A stretch of 64,000 bases of DNA from an uncultured Atopobium sp. (GTDB lineage Bacteria > Actinomycetota > Coriobacteriia > Coriobacteriales > Atopobiaceae). Positions 1 to 5,954 of this stretch are shown one piece after another. The DNA lies in NCBI GenBank assembly GCA_938045565.1, contig CALIAZ010000002.1, positions 1 to 64,000 on the forward strand. Reading direction: 5' to 3'. The notes beneath the pieces are model-generated. The model was not told the origin of the DNA, did not search any database, and was given only the letters and a program-made list of their open reading frames with translations. A program made the translations under genes and the position numbers. Position 1 is the first letter of the stretch, and each line of letters begins with the position of its first letter.

Positions 1-53
1 TGTTGGGCACCCTCTATATCGTTTACATACAATGCGATATGTTCAATTCTCAT
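1..53 (-). CDS. Glyoxalase/bleomycin-resistance (VOC) family protein, N-terminal fragment
   Basis: The reverse strand from an ATG at 51-53 reads MRIEHIALYVNDIEGAQ and runs off the window edge. This is the usual first beta strand of a VOC-superfamily protein, with the early metal-binding His (residue 5 here). VOC proteins are small metal-dependent lyases, dioxygenases or drug-binding proteins; the substrate cannot be told from 17 residues. It lies downstream of the methyltransferase at 176-937 on the same strand, so the two may be co-transcribed. Family assignment is likely; function is open. Confidence 0.6.
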   Translation of the reverse strand, partial: MRIEHIALYVNDIEGAQ

Positions 54-175
54 GGTTGTCTCCGAAAATCTATAGTTGCCTGATACTTTTTTTGTAGCCC
101 ATCTTCTAAATACGTCGAGAAGAACAAATCAATACTGTCTCTAATTGGAATCATAGTGTCAATTGCGTTGATATA

Positions 176-937
176 TTACTTTTTCCTCGCCACAAAGTAG
201 TATCGATGAATTTTTCCTTTGATTACGCCATCTTGTTCAATAATTTTCTGAGCTTTAAAGAGGTTCTCTTGGTATTTTTCGACTTCAAAGTATGGGAACT
301 CCCAGTCAATGATTCTTGCAAACCAAACAAGAGCACCTACATCATAAAACTCTATGGGCCTATAGGCTTCAGCTTCCTCAATAATGTCAAATCCATTATC
401 TATGAATTCTTGTCTGGCAATACTTAAATAAGCTTTAGGAAAGGGAAGCTCGCCATCGCCTAGCAGAAGCTTTACAAGGTCCCTGTCATTCTCAGCGCCA
501 ACCTGTTGCGTAAGAAACATACCTCCACTTTTAAGAATTCTTCTTAGTTCTTGTATGTTGTATTTACCGTGCCTGTTGGTAACAAGATCAAAGTAATCAT
601 CTTCAAACGGAAGCTCATCTCCTCCGTCAGCTGCCTTAAAGTCTATCCCTAAAGGAAGGAGTCTCTCTTCACACAGTTTGATGTTTGGAGCATAACCTTC
701 AATTGCTGCAGTCTGTTTAGGATTGGTGAGAAAAGACAAAAGAAATTCTCCACCACCCGTTTCCATATCTAATAGATAATCAGTATCGTGTAGATAGGAT
801 TTGATGATACTTCCAAAGTCCCATGGAAGATCATCCTCTTCTTTATATCTGTTCCTAATATGGGAGAAATCCCATCCCTTGATATGAGCAATTTCTTGTT
901 CATGAAGCCATTGGGCGAGGAGTGCTTGTTTTTCCAT
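176..937 (-). CDS. Class I SAM-dependent methyltransferase
   Basis: A 253-residue protein with the Rossmann-type SAM site: motif I around residues 55-66 (LLDMETGGGEF), an acidic stretch near residues 103-117 (ADGGDELPFEDDYFD), and a post-III region around 130-145 (LRRILKSGGMFL). This resembles small-molecule or antibiotic-modifying methyltransferases, but the substrate is unknown. It is AT-rich and lies just outside the left dif-like site with a VOC gene downstream, so it may be a small transferred pair. A 10-bp inverted repeat at 1016-1054 lies upstream and could be its control site. Sure of the fold, not of the target. Confidence 0.85.
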   Translation of the reverse strand: MEKQALLAQWLHEQEIAHIKGWDFSHIRNRYKEEDDLPWDFGSIIKSYLHDTDYLLDMETGGGEFLLSFLTNPKQTAAIEGYAPNIKLCEERLLPLGIDFKAADGGDELPFEDDYFDLVTNRHGKYNIQELRRILKSGGMFLTQQVGAENDRDLVKLLLGDGELPFPKAYLSIARQEFIDNGFDIIEEAEAYRPIEFYDVGALVWFARIIDWEFPYFEVEKYQENLFKAQKIIEQDGVIKGKIHRYYFVARKK

Positions 938-1015
938 AGTATGTTTCCTTAAGACTGTGATTTTCGGATGTACAATTATTATATATCGTTTGACTGTATA
1001 GAAGGATTTTTACAT

Positions 1016-1054
1016 AATCTACCTGACTATTTATTGTATTTATGCAGGTAGATT
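1016..1054. promoter_or_regulatory. Inverted repeat upstream of the methyltransferase
   Basis: Arms AATCTACCTG (1016-1025) and CAGGTAGATT (1045-1054) are exact reverse complements separated by 19 nt. It lies about 80 bp upstream of the minus-strand methyltransferase start. It may be an operator or an RNA hairpin; no T-run of terminator type follows. Confidence 0.35.
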
Positions 1055-1478
1055 GCTTATTTTATATAAAAGGGGAGTAAAAGACTAAAAGCATACAATG
1101 AAGCATTAAGCTGTGTAATTTTGTATCATCAATACATTGATTATATAAAGCTCGGTTATTAAATTATTTCAGGATGATTTATCAACATGTGTAACTATAA
1201 AAATATGCTCAACGCTAAAAATAAATTTTAGAACAATGCACAAAGAAAGTCATTTTATTAATAAAAGATTCAGTATTGTTGCCACCTTATCAAATTGAAA
1301 AGTCATTAAATTTATCATGTCTTCAAACATAGTTTATAGAGCTATAGGTGTAATTACTCATAAGTAATTAATATCGTGGCTTAGAGAGGCTCTCAGAGGC
1401 TCATTTTCTGGGTAATAATAATACGATTGAGGCTCTGTATACTATTGCAGTTGATACTATTTAAATAATAGTATATAA

Positions 1479-1506
1479 AAGTCTGATAATCGATAGTATG
1501 TAAACT
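1479..1506 (+). repeat. Left dif-like attachment site
   Basis: Left arm AAGTCTGATAA (1479-1489), central TCGATA (1490-1495), right arm GTATGTAAACT (1496-1506). It is identical to the right site except for G instead of T at 1496, the first base of the presumed XerD-binding arm, which breaks the central palindrome. If the chromosome originally carried the perfect site, the altered right arm came from the circular element. That would make this junction a weaker XerD substrate and could stabilise the insertion. Confidence 0.8.
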
Positions 1507-1612
1507 TTACCAGCTCAGACACTATGTTTTTACAACAAATAACCTCTTTTACCTACAGATAGAGTAGCACAACTTTAGAAAGTTTCAATCTTGATTTTTT
1601 TGTTTTCAATGA

Positions 1613-1651
1613 GTATAAATGTATGTATAAGCGTATAAATATTCGTATAAA
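1613..1651 (+). repeat. GTATAA iteron-like cluster 1
   Basis: GTATAA occurs at 1613, 1625, 1633 and 1645, spaced 12, 8 and 12 bp. The stretch 1625-1651 matches 4071-4097 at 25 of 27 positions. A related pair lies at 1857 and 1869 (12-bp spacing). Regular spacing suggests a protein-binding array (partition or replication); the binding protein is not known. Confidence 0.5.
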
Positions 1652-1885
1652 AATAGCAGGGGGAGTAAAAACTCAACCCCTGCTACCGTGATAGCCAGCC
1701 TTCCAAACCAACTATCACTACACAGACCCAAGTACTCACACTTCCGTGCGAGTAAAAAGGCAAGGAATATGTTACACCATCCCATTTAATATGCAACTGG
1801 CAATTTACATTTTTCAGACTTTTAATTACGCCAATAAAATAGAAATGTAGATGTATGTATAAATAAGTGTATAAGAGAATAATTA

Positions 1886-1923
1886 TTGACAAGAGAGATA
1901 GAGTCTATGTATAATAACTATTA
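1886..1923 (+). promoter_or_regulatory. ssb-parA promoter with overlapping palindromic operator
   Basis: A consensus -35 TTGACA (1886-1891), an 18-bp spacer and a -10 TATAAT (1910-1915) point toward ssb. The palindromic core AATAACTATT (1913-1922) overlaps the -10. The same core, as AATAGYTATT, overlaps the -10 of the HTH regulator gene near 15160, so both promoters are probably controlled by that regulator. The leader then forms hairpins 1922-1928/1944-1950, 1951-1958/1986-1993 and 2001-2006/2011-2016 before the ribosome binding site. Confidence 0.65.
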
Positions 1924-2030
1924 ACGTCACTTCCACTAGTCACGACGTTAGAGCACAGCCAAGATAAAGGTACTCTTCTCAAAAACTGTGCTCGCATACC
2001 ACAGAGGTTTCTCTGTAGATGGGAGTCTTT

Positions 2031-2366
2031 ATGAACAGCGTCAACATTTCCGGTAATCTTACTCGCGATCCGGAACTCAGAGCAACAGACAGCGGACATC
2101 CGGTAACAACACTTTCGTTGGCCGTTTCCGAAGGTCATAAAGACAAGGAGTCTGGTATCTGGATTGATGATGAACCAACGTTTGTGAACGTAGTCGTGTG
2201 GGGTAAACGCGCTGAAGCGGCATGCTCAGAAAAAGGCGTCCGAAAAGGAACTGCAGTAATCGTTTCCGGCAAACTTCATATGCGTCGGTGGGAAACAGAA
2301 ACTGGAGATATGCGAAGTATTCTTGAAGTTACTGCTGATGATCTCCAGTGGTTCAAAAATAACTAA
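2031..2366 (+). CDS. ssb: Single-stranded DNA-binding protein, short form
   Basis: An OB-fold SSB beginning MNSVNISGNLTRDPEL, with the typical central strand FVNVVVWGKRAE and the later VSGKLHMRRWET. The ATG at 2031 is chosen over that at 2019 because GGGAG (2021-2025) lies 5 nt upstream of it. At 111 residues it lacks the disordered tail and acidic C-terminal tip that normally recruit replication partners. First gene of an ssb-parA-partner operon. SSB is a common leading-region gene of conjugative DNA, coating the incoming strand and limiting SOS induction; that role is inferred from position. Confidence 0.9.
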   Translation: MNSVNISGNLTRDPELRATDSGHPVTTLSLAVSEGHKDKESGIWIDDEPTFVNVVVWGKRAEAACSEKGVRKGTAVIVSGKLHMRRWETETGDMRSILEVTADDLQWFKNN

Positions 2367-2407
2367 GTCGGATCTATCAAAAAACACAGACCAGAAAGAA
2401 GGCAGTT

Positions 2408-3205
2408 ATGCGTGAAATTCCTATTATTGTTCTTGCTAATCAAAAAGGCGGGGTTGGCAAAACAACTACAGCAAGTGCTTTAGCTGATGGATTTCGTCTC
2501 AAAGGTGCTCGCGTACTTGCGATTGACTGTGATCCTCAAGGCAACTTCTCAGAGGCTCAGAGCCGTCTTCTCGTTCCAGGAACCGCTTCGATTGAAGATT
2601 TCATCGAAGGCGGACATGTAAAGGCAGACGAGGCGGGACAGGCACTCGTACCGGCATTTCCGGATCTTGCTTTATGGGGAAGAGGTGAACGCGAGATTGA
2701 CTCATACCTTCTCGCTGATGCTATCGAACGAGCGCGTAATGATGGTACTGAAAACGGTCGTTGGGATGTTTGTATCATCGATACACATCCAGGACTGGAT
2801 CCAATTACTGCACAAGCACTTGTAGCGGCAACTCACATTATCTTACCTACGACTCCGGACAAGTATGGCCTTGAAGCGCTGGATCAAAGCCTTGGTTTTA
2901 TCGAAGGTCTTGTAGATCTTAACCGTAATAGCGTTGGTGAGAATATCGGTGTCGCAATTACGATGTACCGAACGATAGTTTCTTTGCATAACAAAAGTGC
3001 AGAGAAAATCAAAGCAGTTTGTAAAGAACGAAATATTAAGCTGCTTGGAAAACCAATCAGTTTACAATCTGACATCCAACGCGCTCAGGATGAGGGAAAA
3101 AGTATCTTTGAAGTTAGTACTGTTTTGCATGGTGGGATTCTTAGGTATTCGTGGTTTGTAGATGATGTGATCAGTTGGATTAATGAAGGATATGAGTCGA
3201 GGTAA
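2408..3205 (+). CDS. parA: ParA-family partition ATPase
   Basis: A 265-residue ParA/Soj ATPase. It has the deviant Walker A near the N-terminus (residues 12-20, QKGGVGKTT), the Walker A' region with CDPQGN (around 42-47) and the Walker B-like segment CIIDTHPG (around 120-127). It lacks an N-terminal HTH, so it is a small type Ib or MinD-like ParA that would use a separate DNA-binding partner. That partner is probably the next gene, 2 nt downstream. It would position or segregate the circular element. Its presence argues for an extrachromosomal stage. Confidence 0.93.
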   Translation: MREIPIIVLANQKGGVGKTTTASALADGFRLKGARVLAIDCDPQGNFSEAQSRLLVPGTASIEDFIEGGHVKADEAGQALVPAFPDLALWGRGEREIDSYLLADAIERARNDGTENGRWDVCIIDTHPGLDPITAQALVAATHIILPTTPDKYGLEALDQSLGFIEGLVDLNRNSVGENIGVAITMYRTIVSLHNKSAEKIKAVCKERNIKLLGKPISLQSDIQRAQDEGKSIFEVSTVLHGGILRYSWFVDDVISWINEGYESR

Positions 3206-3207
3206 TC

Positions 3208-3705
3208 ATGCCAGATTTTAGTAAGCCTTCTATGGCCGATATCATGAAAGCAGCTGCAGGGCATCCACGTAATCAGACAGAAATAACCTCTACTCCCTTC
3301 TTTTCAAATGCTCCGGAGTTAAGACGTCCTGATATTGAATACACACAAAAAGAAGCGACAAGAACCGTGGCAATTACACTCACGCCTGATGCAGTTGCCT
3401 GTCTTGAAAGAGCAGCATATGAACATCTTGCAAAAGATGGAGCCTTCCTTTCAAGGGGAGATATTTTAAGTGGCTGGATTATAGATCTCATGAAGAATAC
3501 GTTGAAATATGAAGATGAGTATCTGGTTGCCATTAAAGAAAACAAAGGTTTTTTGAAAAGGAGAAGTTACCGGCTACCGGAAAGCGTAATTACTATGATG
3601 AATGCTTTTATTGCACAGAGTAAAGAACACTTTCTGCCATATGACTCAAAGTCCTCAATCGCTGAAGCTGCCATAAGAAGTCACATGTTTGGGACTTATC
3701 AATGA
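3208..3705 (+). CDS. Probable partition partner, ParB-like function, no recognised domain
   Basis: A 165-residue protein starting 2 nt after the parA stop, so almost certainly translated with it. Residues 1-15 (MPDFSKPSMADIMKA) look like the short N-terminal ParA-activating peptide of many centromere-binding proteins. Residues about 52-62 (TRTVAITLTPD) resemble the beta strand of a ribbon-helix-helix or similar domain, followed by helices. A second similar unit may start near residue 112 (RRSYRLPESVITMM). I do not recognise the family; the role as centromere binder is inferred from operon position. A strong terminator follows at 3771-3814. Confidence 0.6.
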   Translation: MPDFSKPSMADIMKAAAGHPRNQTEITSTPFFSNAPELRRPDIEYTQKEATRTVAITLTPDAVACLERAAYEHLAKDGAFLSRGDILSGWIIDLMKNTLKYEDEYLVAIKENKGFLKRRSYRLPESVITMMNAFIAQSKEHFLPYDSKSSIAEAAIRSHMFGTYQ

Positions 3706-3770
3706 CATGAAAGACCAATCAAAAAGTTAACAGTAAAGGGGTCAAAACTTAGAATATCCCGTACCACTTG

Positions 3771-3814
3771 AGCGAGCTTTTAACATTGAGAATAGTGTTA
3801 AAAGCTCGCTTTTT
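3771..3814 (+). terminator. Terminator of the ssb-parA operon
   Basis: Perfect 15-bp stem (3771-3785 with 3796-3810), 10-nt loop TTGAGAATAG, followed by a T5 run. Ends the ssb-parA-partner transcript. Confidence 0.85.
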
Positions 3815-3847
3815 GAGTTCAAACAATATTTCAAATGAAGTTAGATA

Positions 3848-3931
3848 AGATCCTAAGTTTCCAACAGTGAACCGTGCGCTACGAGCTTGTGGTATGGCTC
3901 TTCGCGCACGACTATTGAAAACTTAGGATCT
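3848..3931 (+). ncRNA. Structured element A (GTTT-CAA/TTG-AAAC family)
   Basis: The outer stem is 13 bp perfect (3848-3860 with 3919-3931), ending in the conserved GTTT/AAAC pairs. Next come a one-base mismatch and CAA/TTG pairs. A 7-bp inner stem CGTGCGC/GCGCACG (3873-3879 with 3904-3910) is capped by GAGC/GCTC (3883-3886 with 3897-3900). It is one of four copies that share the conserved joint but have different outer stems, which implies selection on base pairing. Whether it acts as RNA or folded single-stranded DNA is unknown. Confidence 0.6.
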
Positions 3932-4019
3932 AAAACCAGAGTTTCCAACAACTTCGGCAACGGTTGAGTTTGAGGTGGGACTCAACCTTTTTGCCTTCGT
4001 CATTGAAAACTCTGGTTTT
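3932..4019 (+). ncRNA. Structured element B (same family, adjacent to A)
   Basis: It begins immediately after element A. Outer stem 13 bp (3932-3944 with 4007-4019), again ending GTTT/AAAC. The same mismatch and CAA/TTG joint follow. Inner stems are GGCAA/TTGCC (3956-3960 with 3991-3995) and GGTTGAG/CTCAACC (3962-3968 with 3981-3987). The outer-stem sequence differs completely from A while pairing is kept. Confidence 0.6.
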
Positions 4020-4065
4020 GCGCTCGGGTTTACAACACCAAAGAACGGCGTTGAAAACACCTCGC
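4020..4065 (+). ncRNA. Structured element C (short, imperfect copy)
   Basis: Contains the conserved GTTTACAAC and GTTGAAAAC halves (4029-4037 and 4050-4058) around a short hairpin with an AAAGAAC loop. The outer stem is imperfect (GCG/CGC ends only), so this may be a reduced version of element D. Confidence 0.45.
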
Positions 4066-4070
4066 TTTTT

Positions 4071-4107
4071 GTATAAGTATATAAATATTCGTATAAACGT
4101 ATAAATT
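4071..4107 (+). repeat. GTATAA iteron-like cluster 2
   Basis: GTATAA-type units begin at 4071, 4079 (as ATATAA), 4091 and 4099, spaced 8, 12 and 8 bp. 4071-4097 matches 1625-1651 with two differences. With cluster 1 it brackets the ssb-parA operon, a placement compatible with a centromere or replication-control array. Confidence 0.5.
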
Positions 4108-4141
4108 ATATGCTATTTACCTCGTGCTTTACCAATTTCTC

Positions 4142-4278
4142 GTATCCCTCGTCCATAAGCATAACGCCGCTATGACCCCTTCATGCGGACGTTCTGGCAT
4201 TTGCCCCAAAGCCACCCAGCCGCAAGAACGCTTTGGGGCAAATGCTCAGAACTCGTTAACGCTATGGACGAGGGATAC
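4142..4278 (+). ncRNA. Large three-way-junction structure upstream of the YraN-like gene
   Basis: Outer stem of 16 perfect bp (4142-4157 with 4263-4278), then TAACG/CGTTA (4162-4166 with 4254-4258). One branch is an 8-bp hairpin (4167-4188, one bulge). The other is a 21-bp stem with a single bulged T (4191-4211 with 4231-4252) and a 19-nt loop containing AAGAAC. The structure ends about 20 nt before the ribosome binding site of the next gene. It could be an RNA leader controlling that gene, or a folded single-strand feature of the leading region. Confidence 0.6.
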
Positions 4279-4310
4279 AAAGGGTATCTCCGCGACTGTA
4301 AGGAGTAACT

Positions 4311-4754
4311 ATGTCCGCAAAAACTCAAAGTAAGGCCAACCTTGCAGAAAAGAATGAAGTAGAGGAGGGTGATATTCCGATTTCGAAAATGTCAGATGAA
4401 CAGTTGCACGAAAAGGGAATCTTGGTTGCATGCACTCATCTTGAGAGAAGGGGTTACGAACTTAAGTTTGATTGTTCTGGACGTGTATTTGACGTTGTAG
4501 CTATGGATAAAGATACGGCAGTTCTTATTAGTATCTCAGCACAACGCGTCTCTAAAACGTCAAATGAATTTCCACCTCTAGACATTACACCTGAGATGAT
4601 TGCCGACTTCAAAAAGGCCTTAGATCTTTATATGCTCACTCATCCTTATGTGGATAACGCAAGATTTGACGTCATCTCAATCAATATGTTTGATGATAAT
4701 ATGACGGTAGGTCTACGTCACCTCATAGGCGCAGCTGATGTGAGTAGAGATTAA
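4311..4754 (+). CDS. YraN (UPF0102)-like nuclease-fold protein lacking the catalytic E-x-K
   Basis: 147 residues. Residues about 35-85 match the YraN/UPF0102 fold: helix KGILVACTHLERRGYEL, then strand GRVFDVVAMDKDTAVLISIS. In active members the motif is roughly GEIDLIA...VFVEVK; here the first Asp is kept (VFDVVA) but E-x-K is replaced by S-x-S (LISIS). It is therefore probably not a nuclease and may bind DNA or act structurally. The start ATG follows AAGGAG (4300-4305). It sits in the leading region between ssb-parA and oriT, behind a large structured leader, and ends at a terminator. Family call is likely; function unknown. Confidence 0.6.
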   Translation: MSAKTQSKANLAEKNEVEEGDIPISKMSDEQLHEKGILVACTHLERRGYELKFDCSGRVFDVVAMDKDTAVLISISAQRVSKTSNEFPPLDITPEMIADFKKALDLYMLTHPYVDNARFDVISINMFDDNMTVGLRHLIGAADVSRD

Positions 4755-4779
4755 GTAATAACTATTATGTAGGTTTTGT
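4754..4779 (-). promoter_or_regulatory. Copy of the HTH-regulator operator sequence
   Basis: A 21-bp stretch (4756-4776) is the exact reverse complement of the operator just upstream of the HTH regulator start (15180-15200). It includes the core AATAACTATT. Here it lies between a stop codon and a terminator, an odd place for an operator. Confidence 0.5.
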
Positions 4780-4810
4780 GGACGGTGATTTTCTCACCGT
4801 CCATTTTTTT
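4780..4810 (+). terminator. Terminator of the YraN-like gene
   Basis: 9-bp stem GGACGGTGA/TCACCGTCC (4780-4788 with 4794-4802), 5-nt loop, followed by T7. Confidence 0.85.
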
Positions 4811-4817
4811 GAGGTCC

Positions 4818-4903
4818 GGCGCAAGCGCTCGGCAGCCTTCCCCTTACGCCTTCGCGCTTGCGCCCGCCTGCCGGCATGGGGCTACCCATACCGCCGGCAG
4901 GCG
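4818..4903. repeat. Two adjacent GC-rich hairpins
   Basis: First stem GGCGCAAGCGC/GCGCTTGCGCC (4818-4828 with 4854-4864, 11 bp). The second starts at the next base: CGCCTGCCGG/CCGGCAGGCG (4865-4874 with 4894-4903, 10 bp). The zero spacing is unusual. Their much higher GC than the surroundings suggests a conserved structural function. Confidence 0.6.
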
Positions 4904-4911
4904 AAAAGGTT

Positions 4912-4992
4912 GTGTGAGTTTACAACAGCTCGGTAAGTGATTGAGCTAAGAACGAGCTTCAATCACTTACAATCGCCGTTGAAAACTCACAT
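4912..4992 (+). ncRNA. Structured element D (GTTT-CAA/TTG-AAAC family)
   Basis: Outer stem TGTGAGTTT/AAACTCACA (4913-4921 with 4983-4991), the conserved joint GTTTACAAC...GTTGAAAAC, then a 12-bp inner stem (4933-4944 with 4959-4970) capped by GCT/AGC around the loop AAGAACG. Fourth member of the family and separated from A-C by the YraN-like gene. Confidence 0.6.
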
Positions 4993-5033
4993 TTTAGCTT
5001 GGGTTGCTAAAGAACATAGCAACCCCTCCATTC

Positions 5034-5163
5034 ACACAGTATGCGAACGTAAAAAGCAAGGTTAAACCTATATTCAAATATTTATATATAGTGAAATACA
5101 TATATTTATATAGATATTCGCATACTGTGTAAAACGGGGTCATAGGGGTCGTAAGACCCCTAT
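5034..5163. other. Inverted repeats with AT-rich core, candidate oriT part
   Basis: ACACAGTATGCGAA (5034-5047) is the exact reverse complement of 5117-5130. It flanks an AT-rich stretch with several TATATTTATAT-like words. A 9-bp hairpin with loop GTAA follows (5142-5150 with 5155-5163) and runs directly into CTATCCTTGCC, which resembles the nick region of IncP/VirD2-class origins (consensus around TATCCTGC). Position just upstream of mobC and the relaxase fits an oriT. The nick site itself is not proven. Confidence 0.5.
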
Positions 5164-5317
5164 CCTTGCCTAATAAATTCATTACTGGTAGAAACGATAC
5201 AGAAAAACGCAAGGTAGACATACCTGTTTGTGCAACGTACAAAAGCGGTTTTGTAAAAGAAAAGGTTACCTTGCACTTCAATCAGGTCAAAAAACATCAC
5301 TTTCCTCCTTCCTTGAC

Positions 5318-5495
5318 TTCGGGCGTAGCCCGAATGGAAAGACCGAATGCGGTCTTTCCAAACAAAAATATTGCCAATCGCGCTCACGCGCGATTGTGCT
5401 AATATGGGTTTGCGAAGCAAACCGCAAGCATCGCCTTTTGGTACCAAGTACCAAAAGTCAAGGGCTCTGCCCTTATACCTGGCCTCATTCTGAGG
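5318..5495. repeat. Array of seven perfect micro-hairpins
   Basis: Seven perfect stems with loops of 3-4 nt in 178 bp: 5318-5334 (loop GTA), 5335-5360 (AATG), 5375-5396 (TCAC), 5407-5423 (GAA), 5435-5457 (CAA), 5460-5474 (TCT), 5483-5495 (TTC). Stem sequences are unrelated to each other. The sixth runs into TATACCTGG, a second possible VirD2-class nick-like word. Such a run in one strand is not a terminator cluster and is best seen as part of the transfer origin or a single-strand structure. Confidence 0.65.
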
Positions 5496-5547
5496 AAAAG
5501 AAAAAGCTCTCTTCCACTTGATAGAGCTTGACTGCACAGACTAGAAG

Positions 5548-5952
5548 GTGAACACCGTGCTCGATACAGACAAAGATAAAAGGACTATCCAGGTTCACTT
5601 CAGATTGACCGCTGATGAATACGAGCGTTTCATCGTGGCCAAGGAAGCATCTCAAACTAAGAGTCTTCATGAGTTCATTTTTCATTGCTGTGTAGAAGAC
5701 TCGAAGAAGATCAAGCGAACCTTTCCGCCGAGAAAAGAAATTGCGGAGCTAAGAGTTGAGCTTGCTCGCCACGGAGCAAATCTGAATCAGATTTCAAGAT
5801 CTTCAAACGCCATTGTGAAAGAAATGACACATATGGGAGAGGTTGAACTTGATGCTGACTTTGGAAAAGTTCTCGCTGATCTTGCCTGGCTAAAACTATC
5901 GCTTGGAGAAGCATACCGTGAAGTGTCGGATGCTTTTGCAGATTGTAGGTAG
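5548..5952 (+). CDS. mobC: Relaxosome accessory protein MobC
   Basis: 134 residues. The N-terminal part (residues 10-30, RTIQVHFRLTADEYERF) looks like a ribbon-helix-helix DNA-binding segment. Residues 70-90 carry the MobC signature LRVELARHGANLNQISRSSN. MobC-type proteins bind oriT and help the relaxase open the strands at the nick. It starts just downstream of the hairpin array, and the relaxase starts 2 nt after its stop, so the two are translationally coupled. The translated start at 5548 would be GTG. Confidence 0.9.
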   Translation: MNTVLDTDKDKRTIQVHFRLTADEYERFIVAKEASQTKSLHEFIFHCCVEDSKKIKRTFPPRKEIAELRVELARHGANLNQISRSSNAIVKEMTHMGEVELDADFGKVLADLAWLKLSLGEAYREVSDAFADCR

Positions 5953-5954
5953 CC

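Larger units (their letters stand above)
938..2030. other. Long AT-rich intergenic region spanning the left element boundary
   Basis: About 1.1 kb without a convincing gene. It holds an inverted repeat (1016-1025/1045-1054), an 8-bp inverted repeat (1454-1461/1467-1474) just before the left dif-like site, the site itself (1479-1506), GTATAA repeats at 1613-1651 and 1857-1874, a sigma-70 type promoter (1886-1915), and three hairpins in the ssb leader (1922-1950, 1951-1993, 2001-2016). Short ORFs on the minus strand across 1683-2138 have no ribosome binding site or recognisable domain and were not called. Confidence 0.6.
3706..4310. other. Non-coding region packed with structured elements
   Basis: Six hundred bases without a supportable gene. 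In order: terminator (3771-3814), structured elements A, B and C (3848-4065), GTATAA repeats (4071-4107), a three-way-junction structure (4142-4278), and the ribosome binding site of the next gene (about 4300-4305). An ORF at 4124-4333 simply runs through the junction structure and its repeat arms and is not considered real. Confidence 0.7.
4755..5547. other. Non-coding region: hairpins and probable oriT between the YraN-like gene and mobC
   Basis: About 790 bases without a supportable gene. It contains the operator-like copy, a terminator, two GC-rich hairpins (4818-4864, 4865-4903), structured element D (4912-4992), an AAAGAAC-loop hairpin (5001-5025), a 14-bp inverted repeat flanking AT-rich DNA (5034-5130), a 9-bp hairpin (5142-5163), and an array of seven tiny-loop hairpins (5318-5495). 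Overlapping short ORFs on both strands here reflect the repeats and have no coding support. Confidence 0.7.

Noticed and set aside
4124..4333. 69-residue ORF on the plus strand
   Set aside because: It runs straight through the arms of the three-way-junction structure, has no ribosome binding site, and overlaps the real start at 4311.
5160..5537. Overlapping ORFs of 78-125 residues on both strands
   Set aside because: They traverse the hairpin array with no ribosome sites, and residues follow the inverted repeats; treated as non-coding.
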